From Fomes fomentarius (Eukaryota > Basidiomycota > Agaricomycetes > Polyporales > Polyporaceae): 64,000 nucleotides of DNA. Shown in pieces: positions 11,880 to 23,639 of the stretch. The notes below the pieces were generated by a model that made no database searches, had not been told where the DNA came from, and was given only the letters and a program-made list of their open reading frames with translations. The stretch lies in the NCBI GenBank assembly GCA_022606135.1, contig JABYQN010000020.1, positions 186,001-250,000 on the forward strand. The letters run 5' to 3'. Each line of letters opens with the position of its first letter. Positions within the stretch are counted from its first letter, which is position 1. Made by a program: the position numbers and the translations under genes.

Positions 11880-12684
11880 GATGTAGAGGTGAGCAGTGTG
11901 AGTAATGTCGTAGCATCCGGGGACGTGGAGATTGTGATTTTATCTGCTCCCAGGACCTTGGGTAAAGTCTCCCAGCACTTGAACAACTAGTGGGTCATGT
12001 GAAGAAGTCGAGGTCGGGCAGTGGGCTTCCCGGGCGGTTCCTGTGGCCATAGATAGGTTGTTATGTCAGCTGAATTTCGATGGTTTTGCAGTCCGATGGT
12101 ACTGAACAAGAAAAGTGTTTTTCCAGGTTTGTCAGGCACAACAAGACGTGCCAATTGCTCAGATTTGAAACTTGAACTTGAAGACGTTCAAGAGGTCCGA
12201 TGGTTTCTATGTTCCCACGGCCAGAGATATCGAACTATTTTACGGAGTTAGCTACCTTCGCAATTGTGCTCCGAGTCAGCATCGTTTAGGATACTGACTC
12301 AACAAGGAGTAAAATTAGGAAGGCTGACTCAACAAGTAGTAAACTTAGGAAGGTTCATCATGATGTCGCAACGGCGTCGACTTGAGGAAGAATGACAAAA
12401 TTGTGGTACTTACACCGCCGTGCCCGCTGAAAGGCCTGCACGGGGGACAGAAACTCGCTACGCTACTACCTGACTAGACTTGTAGGGCGACATGATGCGA
12501 CCGTAGCGAGTGACCGCTCCCTTCGCCGTGTCTGAGAAACGCTAACGTTTCGATAACGCTGATTCCTAGTCGCGGAAAGTTCATATCCAGCAAATGTGAT
12601 ATCAAGCTATTTCTCATTCGTTCCTTCATAACGCTTCTCGAGGAGCGCTATTTATCCGCAATTCGAACTGATACAAGCAGCATC
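11880..12684. other. Intergenic, promoter of ThDP enzyme A
   Basis: No gene is seen. It contains the tandem 30-bp repeat with two TGACTCA sites (12294-12353) and the 3' flank of the 2OG oxygenase gene. Confidence 0.5.
12294..12353. repeat. Two tandem 30-bp units, each with TGACTCA
   Basis: Units 12294-12323 and 12324-12353 differ at only two positions. Each contains the palindrome TGACTCA (12295-12301 and 12325-12331), the consensus for Gcn4/Cpc1-type bZIP factors that control amino-acid biosynthesis in fungi. They lie 415-452 bp upstream of the start codon of ThDP enzyme A. The sequence is seen directly; a regulatory role is inferred. Confidence 0.6.
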
Positions 12685-14180
12685 TCATTGTCTACGCTCC
12701 CGCTGCCCAGGTGGTCCCACGCGTACCAACATGCATATCTTCCAGTATGCGACCCCGATTGATGCTTCGTTGCCATACGCCATGAAATTGGCTTTCTCCG
12801 CTCCCCCACCGAAGAGGTATTCCTTGTAGTTGACCCAATGTGCCTCTATGGCTTTTCCCTTCCGGAGGTCTCGTTCATACGACTTGAAGCCTGAGTTCGA
12901 GCGATAGCGGCTGGGATTAATCACCTCTACGCCTCCAGCGTGGTCCTTCAAGTAGTCGGACAAAGGCGTTTCGACTCGGTCCTCATCTTCCAAAGGATAT
13001 ACCTGACTGCACAACACCGGAGTGTCGAACAAGTCCCCGCCTCGGTAGACTATTTTGAGGCAGGCGTCTAGGTCGAACTCATCCATGACGTCCCATATCA
13101 TCGCATCGGTCGCCTTGAGGTGGAAAGCAAGTTCCTGCAGCGCCAGATTCGCCTCGTTGTCGTTGCCTCTTGCTGTCGGCAGCGGGTACTTGTGATTCAG
13201 GCAGAACAGCAAGTTCCCGCCCTGAGGAAGGAATGCTTGGTCGTCAAGCGCCCTCTCTACCGCATCTCTGAACAGATCCGCGTTCGTCGGGATAGGGTTG
13301 TGTATCGTCGGGGAGACATACGGCTCCTCCTGCACGTAGTAGAGGTTGTAGGTAAGGGTCACGCGATAACCGGAGCGCACCGGGAGCACCTCGTGCTCGA
13401 TATCGCTGTAGAACGCGACATATCCGATGTCGTCTTTCAGCAACTTGGTCGAGTCGACGACCCACTCCGTGGTGTTCCCCTTGCCGTCATGCTGCCTCAG
13501 GACGAGCTCGCCACCCTCATGCTTGGTTGGGAAGACAATTACGAGCGAACCGAACATGTTTTCGCTCCGTGGGGTGTCCACATGTGCCTTGAAGAAGGCA
13601 CCCTTGTCTGGGGGAGTGGCCATCTGTATGAGTACCACGCCTACAGTATACTCGAGGACTCAAACGTACCATACACGTTGAGCTTGTAGAGCTCTGCACG
13701 CACGCCATGCGCTACCTGGCGCCCTTCTTCTACAAGCTCTGTGCGCACCGTCCTCACAAGACCCACGCGCTCGGGGTCGAACTTGATGCTGAAATCGCTT
13801 GCATCGAGCTTGCCAGCCTTGCGGTAAGTCTCGTCGAGCACGTTCGTCTGGTTCAAGCCGAACATCGCAGGCGCGCAAGCCTCTGCGAGTTGTTGCAACT
13901 GGTTGGTAGTGGCGCACGACAGGTTCATTCGCCTAACCATCCGGTTCGTTCAGTCATCAACTAGTCAACTTGAAGGGCATCGTGGAACTTCACGAAGAGG
14001 GACTTACTGAGCATTTCCCTCCTTCCCATAGAACAGCGTGAACTCGTCCATTGGGAGGGCGACGGTTCCTTGACAGTAAGGTGGCTTATGGACGATGCGG
14101 GAACGCAATCTCTGCAGGTGACGCACGAGACGGTTCTCCGCCTCATTCGACTTCTGCACCTCAGGCTTCTCACTGGACAT
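12685..14180 (-). CDS. 2OG-Fe(II) dioxygenase (prolyl 4-hydroxylase-like)
   Basis: Exons (minus) 14008-14180, 13670-13932, 12685-13607 give 452 aa. The jelly-roll core carries the iron ligands His154 and Asp156 (AHVDTP) and distal His217, followed by Arg227 for 2-oxoglutarate, matching Fe2OG oxygenases. I placed intron 2 at 13608-13669 because that acceptor gives KLNVY-DKGAFFKAHVD, the expected joint. No signal peptide, so intracellular. It sits between two ThDP enzyme paralogues, with a broken copy at 14640-15065. The substrate is unknown; related fungal proteins are usually annotated only as Fe2OG dioxygenase domain proteins. A TATA-like TATATAA (minus, 14283-14289) lies about 100 bp upstream. 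Confidence 0.88.
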
Positions 14181-14639
14181 GACACGTTTTGCAGAGCTGA
14201 TTTGAAGAGGGCCTAGCAGAGATGTAGACGTTCGTGGTGTGAAAGAGAAAGATTGTGGTCAAGATGTGGGTGGCGAAAACAATTATATAGGGGGTCGGCA
14301 AAACGCTATGGCCGTGACTCGATCGCCTACTTATGGCCATGATCAAATTTGGCAAACATGTCAGACTAGCGCCTACTAATAACAATAGGAGTCATCATCG
14401 GCCATGGCAATGTAATGTACATTGTACGTACAACCAATGACACGCTTGAACTTGGCCTCCCATTGAGCAATACTACTCAATGAAGTGTGGAGTCGGGTAC
14501 GTGATAGCGATGGCGGACCTGCGGTATCAAGAGGCGATAGGTATTACTTCATCGCTGAACGATGCGGTGACCTACGCGATGGTTGGTTCTGTGCAGGCGG
14601 CGATGTCAAGTCCGCGCGCTCCCCGAGATCAGCTCGCGA
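14181..14639. other. Intergenic, promoter of the 2OG oxygenase
   Basis: It contains the TATATAA box (minus strand) at 14283-14289. No gene is seen. Confidence 0.45.
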
Positions 14640-15065
14640 GATGGCGTACCATATACATTGAACTCATACAGCTCAGCGCGGATAGCATCCTGCTTGAGTC
14701 GGCGACCGACGGCGAGCTCCGAGTGGACCACATCAAGGTTCGCAGAGCGCACTGAGGGGTCGAACTTGTGGTGAGGTGGAAGTCAGAAGCGTCCAGCTTC
14801 CTGGCCGAGTTCCAATATGTTTCATCGAGAACGTCCTTTTCTCCGCGAGCAGGTGCGACTACGCCCGAGTCGCACGATGCGCCTCCAACGAAGACGAGGA
14901 CCTTATAAGTAGAGGGCAGCGACATGCGTGAGGATTATTACCCACTGTGAGGACGCCGGCGGTGGGCACGGGTACGGTACCTTGGCAATTCTGAGGAGCC
15001 GCCCAGATGCAATCGCACAGAGTTTTGACCTGCTCGTTAGCTGACGGCGGAGGTTTGGGGAACAT
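14640..15065 (-). pseudogene. Broken copy of the 2OG-Fe(II) dioxygenase
   Basis: On the minus strand, DVLDETY, KLDASDF and, in another frame, FDPSVRSANLD and AELYEFNVYG align with the N-terminal half of the intact gene at 12685-14180. Upstream, NCQGTV corresponds to the CQGTVALP stretch of exon 1. At least one frameshift follows KLDASDF. The catalytic HxD and distal His regions are missing. It is a truncated duplicate lying between the intact gene and ThDP enzyme B. Confidence 0.78.
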
Positions 15066-15479
15066 CGGAAGACATGGAACTTTTGAGCTATGGGAATAGT
15101 ACGGCGGCAGGACATCAGGGGTGCCGGTTGGAAGTCCAAATACTCGCGATACCGGTGAGCCCTAAGCCAATCGAAGTCGTGAATCATGCCTAATTCCCAC
15201 CTTCATGTCCCGTCTACTTAGATCTGGGTTGGCTTGAGTGAATAAGGTAAGACATGTTTGATAGCCTCGTGGTGCATTTATTGCTTCATCGATCCATGAA
15301 CTGTCCATTGGAGGAGCCTCAAGATTTTTTGGAGATTCATAAACGAATACATAGAGCGGAGATAGATTCCATCTATCTCAGGAGTACATGCTTCTGCTGC
15401 TGAGACTAATCAGCGACCTTCGATCGATAGAACCACGTAGATAGGAAACATGCATGGACCTCTGCACAAATACGTACTA

Positions 15480-17596
15480 TCATATCGCCTCGAGGACGCA
15501 TTCGACGACGGCACATCGCTTCTCCTCCATGACTACTCGAATAGCATCCACCAGCGTGCTCATGAGGTCGTCCGCCCGTTCGACACGCCGCGCCCACGCG
15601 CCGCCCGCAGCAGCCGCGACGCCGCCATAATCGACATGATGCTCCCCGAATCCGACCGAAAGCTTGTCTCCCGAAGCACGGCTCCCGCATCCGTTCGGAT
15701 GCACCGCGAGCATCGAGTTCTTCGGGCTCTGTAAACGGAACACGAACATCAGGACCCACACGTAAAACGACGAGACGTCTCGGCTCATGACTCGTGACTC
15801 GTGACTCGTGAGCAGAAAGGTAATACGTACAGACCATCCGCCGTTGTTCAGAACCACGGTCAAGAACGGCGTCCCGTACCGCCTCGCGGCCCAATACGCA
15901 GCCGTCGGGACCGCGAACAAGAAGTTCCCGTCTCCGGTGATCGCCACGACGAGCTCGTACCCCTTCTTCGCGACTTGCCCGCCGATCGACGCACCGACGG
16001 TCGCGCCTAGGATCCAGCCGATACTCGCCCCACCTGGCATCAGGAAGCTTCCAGGGACGTCAGGGCGGATGTGGTTCCATGCATTGCCGGCGTTCGAGAC
16101 CGACTCGTTCATCCAGAGCACCTTGTCTGCGCCGGAACCACTAGAGTGCACGGCTTCACGGAGAGCCCCGAAGACGTATGGGACGGTGGGGCGGACGCCA
16201 TCTGGTGCGAGCTGCGCCTCGGCCGCAGTGCGTTCAGCGAGCCACGCTGCGTGCCCGGCTTCGAGACGGGTTCTTCGCTCTTGCACGGGCGACGATGCAA
16301 GTGCTTCCTGCGCGTCTGGGGCGCGAAGTGCTTCGAGGAGCTGTGACAGCGCAGTTTCGAGATCAGCGACGCAAATCATCTCCGCGTCGACGTGCGACCA
16401 GCCGTACCCGCGCTTGAGCGGGTCGTCGCCTATAAGGAACACTTTCGCGCCATCCCGCGGCTTGTTGTCTAGAACGTCTACCCAGGGGACGTCGGTTTCG
16501 AGCAGGAGAACTACGTCCGCGTCTGGGAGATATGGGAGCGTGCCGTTATAAGTGAATCCGAGGAAGTGGGGGTGGCTGGCCGGGACTGAGAGCATGGAGC
16601 CAGGAACAGTGAGCATACCGATCGCGAGTGTGCTCGACAGCGAAGCGAGCAGAGGAACAGCAGCGGGGTTACGTCCTGCGTTAGATGTGATGATGAGAGG
16701 GAATTCGGCATGGAGGAGAGCAGCCACGATGCTGTCAAGGGCTATGCAATCCGTCAGTGGAAGCTATCTTCAAGATTATTGCGGATTGATTTACCCTGAG
16801 AGGAGAGGGCTGGCATGGTGACTGATGGCCATTTATTCAGCGGAAGAGGGTCGTTCAGCGTTGCTTCGTCTACCTCCTCGTCTGTGACCTCCCTGCGGGC
16901 CCACAGATACACGGGGCCCTTCGGCTGACTGGTGGCGCTGCAGACGACGATGGTTAACTGAGTCTGTCTGGGAAGCGCTGCTGAACACCTACAACTGCAG
17001 CGCACGCATGATCATCTTGGATGCATGCTTCCCGCTGTGAATCTGAGCTGTGTAGCGCATATACTGGCGTACGACAGCAGGCTGATCTGGAACATCTGCA
17101 AGACGCGCAAATCAGCATGCGGCACGGCCCATGGCATCTGTCCAGTACACCTTACCCTGAAGCCACATGATGAACTCATTCTTAGAGCCATGCAATTCAC
17201 CGTTTGCAGTGAAAGGAGAGGCTCCCGCGAAGATAAGGACAGGTACCTGACCTCGATCCGCGTTATGGATGGCGCCGCCCAGCGACTGCCCACAACCGTT
17301 AGCAAGCATGTCACTAGCTCTCGTAGCTGTCTACCGCTCACCTGCGTCCCAACGTCGACATGGACGATGACCGCCGCTGGCTTCCCGGTGACTTGGGCGT
17401 ACGAATGTGCAGCGCTCAATGCGACATACTCGCTCGGGCACGTCACGATCTCGACGAGAGTCTTCCCGTTGTTCTCTGCACGCTGCCGGCTGAGGTCCTC
17501 GAGAAAAGCGGAGTGATCGCTGCCCCAGTTGACGAAGGCGTGTGTGACGCCAGCGTCGGCGAGGGTCTTGAAGAACACGGAGGCAGTAGTGTACAT
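15480..17596 (-). CDS. ThDP-dependent enzyme B (acetolactate synthase-like)
   Basis: Exons (minus) 17342-17596, 17156-17285, 16993-17095, 16795-16937, 15831-16741, 15480-15728 give 596 aa. Exons 2-4 (130, 103, 143 nt) and the last exon (249 nt) have exactly the lengths seen in enzyme A, so the genes are duplicates. Likely catalytic Glu56 (TCPSEY) and the C-terminal GDG...NN motif are present. One intron of A, just before PFLTVVLNN, is absent here. The matching intron 2 has a normal GT donor. The same reaction class is expected; the substrate is not assigned. Confidence 0.9.
15788..15811. repeat. Short tandem repeat in intron of enzyme B
   Basis: Three successive units of GACTCGT lie inside the last intron of ThDP enzyme B. 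It is probably slippage, with no role apparent. Confidence 0.5.
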
Positions 17597-18804
17597 TCTT
17601 CCCCGCGAGGGCTTTAATGAACTGGCACCGAGGTCGAGATCGCGTGTTCTATTGGGCCCGACGATGATGGGAGAACTACCCCAGAGATAGAATACAGCGT
17701 TGGGAGCTAAGATCGCTGGTTTAGTCGCACAGAGCAGATGGGGACGTACATGGGTGGAGAGCTGGAGACGCAGACTCTCTGATCTACACAATCAAGCGAG
17801 GAGATAGAGGCCGATGCTTAGGGTTCGAGGGCAGGATAGGCCTTGGACAATACTAGTGTGAAGACGTCAGGGTTGACCTATTGTTAGATATTGCGACCGA
17901 AGGACGTGTTTGGCTGCCTCAGATGGCTCTGTAGTAGGTGGGTTAAGCTGTGTCGTAATCGGACCCTGTACGCAGTCAGATGATAGTTTAAATCGTTCCA
18001 CGCGATCCATCCCGTCCTGCCGAGGTGGTTCTGGCTGCCCACGGCCGTCGGCCACCAAGTAGGTGTCGAATCCGGAGTCCCACAGGGTAAGGTCATCCGA
18101 CCCCACCTTCACCGCTGGAAACGGCTCAACCCGGAACGCGCAGGTGCGTGGGTTCCTCCCCGGTGGCTATCGATTCTCAATCTGCAGCATACAGAGACCG
18201 CGCGTTTCTGGAATAAACGTTCAGGACGTCGGTCATAACACTGGCAAATATGGAGAATATGGCAGCTTACGAGAGATGCGAGAGGTGCCCGGCCAAGGCT
18301 TCGGACTCGCAATAGGATGGGTGCCTTCATTTCGGATTCACAATGACGTGCACTTGTGTTCATGCAAAATTGAAGAAAATCGTTTGCATTGAAGCTTCTA
18401 TGATCACCGAATCTCCGTCGAGCCTCGTCGAGTTCGCTAGACTGCTAACGAGGGTAGAAGAATGCTCTTGTAGTACTGGGGAGGTTTGGGAACGCACTGC
18501 GCGTATGACATCGTCTTGAAGGAACGAAAGAACATATGTTGGTTGCGAAACCGTATCTCGGTAGGCACCTTGCCTAGCGCGACGAAGAGTGGTGGCGGGT
18601 GCAAGTTGAGGATTGTTCGATTGTGGTACGCGCGTCGCGCTCGTGGCGGCCACGGGCGCTCCCGACCACTTTCTTCCCGAAGTCCACGACCTCGGACGAC
18701 CTCCGCCTATCCTCTCGATTGTATACTTCTAGTCCATTCCCTGTATCGATACATCCTGCACGAAATCCATAGATCAAGAAACAACAACGAGAAAGGATAC
18801 GACT
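17597..18804. other. Intergenic between ThDP enzyme B and E2 gene
   Basis: This 1.2-kb divergent promoter region has only short frames (for example 17867-18112 minus and 18063-18392 plus) that overlap each other and lack domains. I see no gene. Confidence 0.45.
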
Positions 18805-19738
18805 ATGGACGCCCGCCTGCGCCGCGTAAACAAGGAGATCGCAGGTGCGTGCGCCCGCAAGATGTATGCGATGGTTACAAACGGCAGTGGCTGAGCGGGG
18901 ACCTCGCATGTGTCGGACAGACTGCAAGAACGACAAATCGTCGAGGGTGACGATTGACCTCGTCGACGACAACCCATTTCACCTCATCGGGGCCTTCGAT
19001 GGTCCCGAAGACACGCCCTATCAGGGTGGCCGGTTCCAAGTCGTACGTCCGCTACTTCTCTCTCCCGTAACATCCCTCACGATTAATTTCGCCTTTATAC
19101 CCTCTCTACGTCTACGTCTGTATGACTACCTCGTCTGCTCACATGCCCACGTGCATAACAGGACATTGTGATACCGGACAACTACCCTTTCCAACCGGTG
19201 AAGATGAAGTTCATCACCAAAGTCTACCATCCGAACGTCTCCTCCGCCTCAGGCGCGATCTGCCTCGACATTCTCAAGGACGCTTGGTCGCCTGTCCTCA
19301 CGCTCAAATCCACGCTCATATCTCTCCAATCATTGCTTTGCTCCCCCGAGCCGCGCGACCCCCAGGACGCGGAAGTGGCGAAGCACTACATGACGAGCAA
19401 GAGCAGCTTCGAGGAGACTGCGCGATATTGGACTGCGAGCTACGCTGGGGGACCTGGAAAGGAGGGCGGCGGGAAGCCGAGCAAGGAAGGCGTACGGGAC
19501 GAGATTGCAATCGCGGGCTTAGACAGGGCACATGTGGCGCAGTTTGAGGCACTGGGATTCGAAAGGGCGAAAGTGGTGCGTTAGTTCTCAACTTATCGTG
19601 TTTCTTGTATGCTGTGTGGCTGATTGGACGCGTTGTTATGTGTCTTGGCAGATCGACGTGTTGAGGAGATTGAACTACCGAGGAGCGAATGTGGCGAATA
19701 TCAACGATGACCGTGTAGTCGAGGAGCTGCTGAAGTGA
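18805..19738 (+). CDS. ubc1: Ubiquitin-conjugating enzyme E2 with C-terminal UBA (Ubc1/UBE2K type)
   Basis: Exons 18805-18844, 18921-19042, 19162-19575, 19652-19738 give 220 aa. The UBC fold has HPN at 77-79 and the active-site Cys88 in GAICLDIL. The C-terminal ~45 residues (DEIAIAGLDRAHVAQFEALG, then VLRRLNYRGANVANIND) form a UBA domain, diagnostic of the Ubc1/E2-25K class, which extends Lys48-linked ubiquitin chains in the cytosol and nucleus. Length fits the family (200-215 aa). It is a conserved single-copy gene and the reading frame is clean. Confidence 0.95.
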
Positions 19739-20180
19739 CAATGACTTGTATGTATCATTAGGGTTTTCTGGGACGCTCTTTGTTTTGCCGGTTTAGGTGT
19801 GGGACAATTTCCCAGGTAATGTCCTTCCCAGTTTTGAGATATATTAGTTTCGTCTCGACTTCCATGCCACCGTCTGTCTTCATGACACTGGTGGTCCCGA
19901 ACGAGGTGAGCCTGCGCATGCTTCGCCTCATTCCACGACAGATGGCTGATGTGAACTGCCACCTTCTCCCGTGGCCGCAGACAGACGCTTCATAACCACA
20001 ATCGCTTATCGCGATGCTGCGGACTGGGAGCTTGAAGTTGAACAGCTTGCAACCTCTCATCGCGCAAGTCCTTCAGGTTTCAACTTATCCGCCGCGGCCT
20101 CCGGGCCGAGTCACTGTGGATAGACGCTCGCACCAGTTGAACGCTTCCACCTTTTGATCTCTGCTTCAATGCACTTGACC
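19739..20180. other. Intergenic between E2 and GNAT genes
   Basis: 3' flank of the E2 gene and promoter of the GNAT gene. No coding region is recognised. Confidence 0.45.
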
Positions 20181-20806
20181 ATGAGCGCAGAGATCAGTAA
20201 GTTCAAACTATATATGCACTTCTTAGTTTGCGCAAGCCGTGCTCATGATCATACCCGCGGTCCCGCTCAGCAATACGTCGGATCACCGCAGAGGAAACTG
20301 TCCCTCTCCGACATTCTGTTCTGTGGCCAGAACATCCGGTCTCGCATGTCCTTCTACCCGAAGATGCGTCGGGATACCACTACGGCGCTTTCCTCCGGGA
20401 CTCTAGCACTGCAGTTGCGGTCATCTCAGCCTTCGTCGACCCACTCCCTTCAGATCCAGGTTGTTCACCCTCGCTGGCACTCTCAGCATCATCCCCAGGA
20501 CCAGCGGACCTCAAAGCTGCTCGCTTCCGCAAGTTTGCCTGCGATCACGCACATCAGGGAAGGGGAATCGGCACGGCCCTTCTCAAGCATGTGTTTGAGG
20601 TGGCGGCGACGGAGATGGGGTGCGGTGTGATATGGTGCGATGCTCGATTGAGCGCCGCTGGGTGGTACGAGCGGAGAGGGATGAGGCGGTTTGGTGAGAC
20701 GTTCTTCAAAGGCGATATCGAGTATGTGAGGATGAAGGCGGAGTTGCCTATCGGAGGTTCGGGGCTGAGCTTGTGTTGGGTTGAGGATGTTGAGAGGTCG
20801 AACTGA
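20181..20806 (+). CDS. GNAT-family N-acetyltransferase (intact copy)
   Basis: Exons 20181-20196 and 20271-20806 give 183 aa. The acetyl-CoA pyrophosphate loop is QGRGIG at 101-106, preceded by FRKFACDHAH and followed by helix TALLKHVFEVA. The C-terminal half has GWYERRGMRRFGETFFKGD, a typical beta6-beta7 region. A small cytosolic acetyltransferase is likely, with acceptor (amine, amino acid or protein) unknown. The tiny first exon encodes MSAEI plus one base, with donor GTAAGT. It lies 171 bp upstream of a family C gene in the same direction. At least six decayed copies of this gene are scattered between 24.8 and 43.2 kb. Confidence 0.88.
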
Positions 20807-20977
20807 AAATGTGCGTAACAGTGGTGATCTATCATCGGCTCATTGTGCCCTGCAATCACAACCTTTTTCTTTGTGCTGCATGTGTTGCACACGTGCATTC
20901 GGCTTGTATGGTGCTAGTCTCCAACCATGCTCCGCCAGGCTCTCTCTCGTCTGACTTCCCCATCTACTGCGCCACTC

Positions 20978-21783
20978 ATGGCTATGACTAGAGCAGAAGA
21001 AGACGCGAGCCTCTTCGAGTTTGAACGAGACGAGAAGGGTAGAACAATGTTCGAGCCAGACGGACGGGCCTGGAAGTTCACCGAGCGTGCCAAACAAGCG
21101 CAGAAGGCAGTGACTTGTCATCCACTTCGTCGTGTCATCACTCCTTCAAACGCTCGATGTGAACACCCTCAGAAATGGGAGAGGAGAGGCTTTTCAACAC
21201 ATACCATCCAACCAAGTTCCTCCGTCGCAAGTGGATTGCTTCCTACGAGAACCCTCGTCCCCCGAAGCTCGTCTACGGATGGGCGTACCAACTCGATTTC
21301 CTCGGGGCGTACGCTTCGAAGCACAAGCTCCGCGTCCCGCTCTACGGGGTGTTCGGACAGCGACTCGGCAAGCCATTCGTTACCTACGGCGAGCTCACAG
21401 AAGCCGAGCTTCAAGACGAGGCGCTCCATCGCTATGTCGCGGACGCCGTATGGTTCTCCGTGCGAGAGCACCTTGCGCAACGTGCGGGTGTCCGAGTCAA
21501 GCTGTCGTATGCGAAATCGTTCACGAACAAGTACCGCGCGATGTTCGTGGTGTGGGACAACTACGATATCGAGGAACGCCACGACGACATTGCGGAGGCT
21601 GGTCTTGAGGTCGAGGACGTCCTTTCGATTTTAGAGGATGCGATGACGGAATGTGGACGCGAGACTGAAGCGCTTTGGTGGTACGATTGGAACGAAATCC
21701 GTGCGGTGTGTACGACGTTCGTTCCTTTCGTAGATGCACTTTCTGATGATGCTCTCCAACAGGATCTGACGACCCCTATTTGA
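20978..21783 (+). CDS. Family C protein, copy C1 (unknown function)
   Basis: Exons 20978-21109, 21184-21705, 21763-21783 give 224 aa. I do not recognise the family. Its four members share MTRxxExAxLFExERD, then YHPTKxLxRKWIASY, YGELTEAEL, MFVVWDNY, and a C-terminal LWWYD followed by a 7-codon last exon ending DLxxxI. No signal peptide, membrane span or zinc motif is visible; it is rich in Trp/Tyr and charged residues, suggesting a soluble protein. Here five extra bases (GAGAG) follow the ancestral exon 2 acceptor and shift the frame. An AG 11 bp further on restores it, so exon 2 probably now begins at 21184. An in-frame upstream ATG exists at 20927. Confidence 0.72.
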
Positions 21784-22118
21784 CATGATTCGCCACGTCG
21801 AATCTGGCATCGCCTCATCCTCCTGTCGCTACGTATCGTCATGTCGGAGGAGAGCGATTGTAAGAAGGAGGTATTCACCAGTAAAGGGGAACCTTTCAGA
21901 TTGAGGAATCGCCTTCATCGCATGCGGCATCGGGCCGTCACGGAGGGACAACCCGCACGCGCCGCCTTCATGGATGCCCACACCACTGCTAGAGTTCCCT
22001 ACTCATGAAGATAGGAGTGGATCATGACCAGGACGGAAAGACCGTTTACGGAGTGTAATGGCAGACTGTTGCCGTCTACGACAGCATTCCGCCTCCGGCG
22101 TTATGCTCAACGTTCAGC
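21784..22118. other. Intergenic after C1
   Basis: The right end (about 22076-22140) resembles, inverted, the promoter of the other family C genes (compare 25050-25090 and 40360-40400), so a duplication boundary lies here. No gene is seen. Confidence 0.45.
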
Positions 22119-23163
22119 TTGAACTTAACACAAACAGTCGGTGCGGTACTCATCGAACTCGTATCATTGCTGACGTACATGTGCATGATGGGCCAATGCA
22201 CAACTAACAGCTCGCCCTTGAGTCTTGACAAGATCACAGGTATCTTTAACCTCCGATTTCGCTGTGGATCGTTAATCACACCGTGGGTTTCGAGCAGGGA
22301 CGTATATTTATTGCATACTAATCAGCGCAAACAAGCTCCTTTGCCCATTGAAGAGAGGTGCGCGGGGTACAACCTGGCCTCCCGTGCAGCGTAGATCACA
22401 TACGACTGCACCGCCCTGTTCGGGCTCGGATGTTCATATTGTATCGCCAGGAAGCCACTGCCGGTTGCCCCGGACAGTGGCCAAAACTCCCCCCGAGACT
22501 GGGGATCGGCCCAGTCCCACCAACGCCCAGGAGATAGCTGCGTGTCCCTGCTCATGCGAATATACAACACATACCACAAGCTCGCAACCATCGACATGTT
22601 CAGGCACAGACATATGTATACTAAAACCGCATTCTTGACTGCTGATCCAGATCGAACGTGCAGTCTGCTTGACGATGGTCGGAGGCCTAGAGTGTCGCCA
22701 GAGGAGGGGTCGCCTTAAGATGCATCGCCAAGAGCCAGGAGAGACAGAGGTGAAGGATGAGGCACAGCGGCAGAGCCTGTAGACCATCAGCGAGCAAGTG
22801 AAACAACCCAAGTAGTCAACGCTGCCGTCCGATTGAGGGGTAAGTGGGACTGTGTGGAGGAGGACAAGGAGGATAACTCACAAGATACACTACTGCCGAC
22901 TACGACCCAACATCGACGCAAGAGACATCCAGGAGGGACCCAGGTATGCGGCACACCATAGCAGAAGGAAGATGAGGATGGTGGAGACGTTAGGCGGCGA
23001 AAGCGGGGTATATATACATTCTGGAGTGAGGCTGACAGGCCAAATGGCAACTCCGCCATTGTCTTCGGAACGGAAGGCAAGGGCTCGGAGGCCAACGCCT
23101 TCTCGCCGAAAAAGGCATACCGCCTGCCAATCTGGGTGTATGGCACAAACCCGCGCCGTGGCA
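22119..23163 (-). repeat. Dispersed repeat D, copy D1 (inverted)
   Basis: A copy of a ~0.8-1.15 kb unit also at 23640-24790, 39297-40085 and 43945-44702. The best conserved core (22330-22600 here) reads in one frame MSRDTQLSPGRWWDWADPQ and GSGFLAIQYEHPSPNRAVQS. The upstream end has a TATATATA box and, in other copies, a hydrophobic leader. A small-protein gene may be hidden in it, but I could not find an exon chain that stays open in all copies. D1 and D2 face each other as a large inverted repeat with a ~475-bp spacer. Confidence 0.75.
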
Positions 23164-23639
23164 CAAGCGTGGACGGTACAACTTCACAGCGGGACCACGT
23201 TCATACTAGAGACCTTAGTGGGCGGTTGTAACGGACTACGAAGACTCGAAAGACAGTAACTGACAATCCCAAGTCGATGAAACTCATATAGTACAGAACC
23301 CCCACCTGGAGCTTCTGGTAGGATGAGTCGGCCCAGACGTGACCATGGGCAATCATATCATGTATGTATCACCTCCGAGTATGACGCAAAATGACCACAG
23401 TGTAATAAACCAAGAAAAGTCTCGACTTGAACAACTTGAAGATTCCGATGAGCGGCCCGTTCAGGATCAAGTGAGTGAGGCACAACGCCCCATTGTCAGC
23501 CTAAGTGATCGCCAATGATGTGTCGAGCACAGATGTCTCAGCCAAGTCAGCAGTAGCTGACGCGCTGACGGTGACGGGCCGTCTAGTAAACTAGGGGTGA
23601 CAAGAGCCTGCAGAACGGCTGGTAAGTGTAACGTCCGCC
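23164..23639. other. Spacer between D1 and D2
   Basis: The centre of the D1/D2 inverted repeat. No open frame of note and no match to other parts of the window was seen. Confidence 0.45.
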
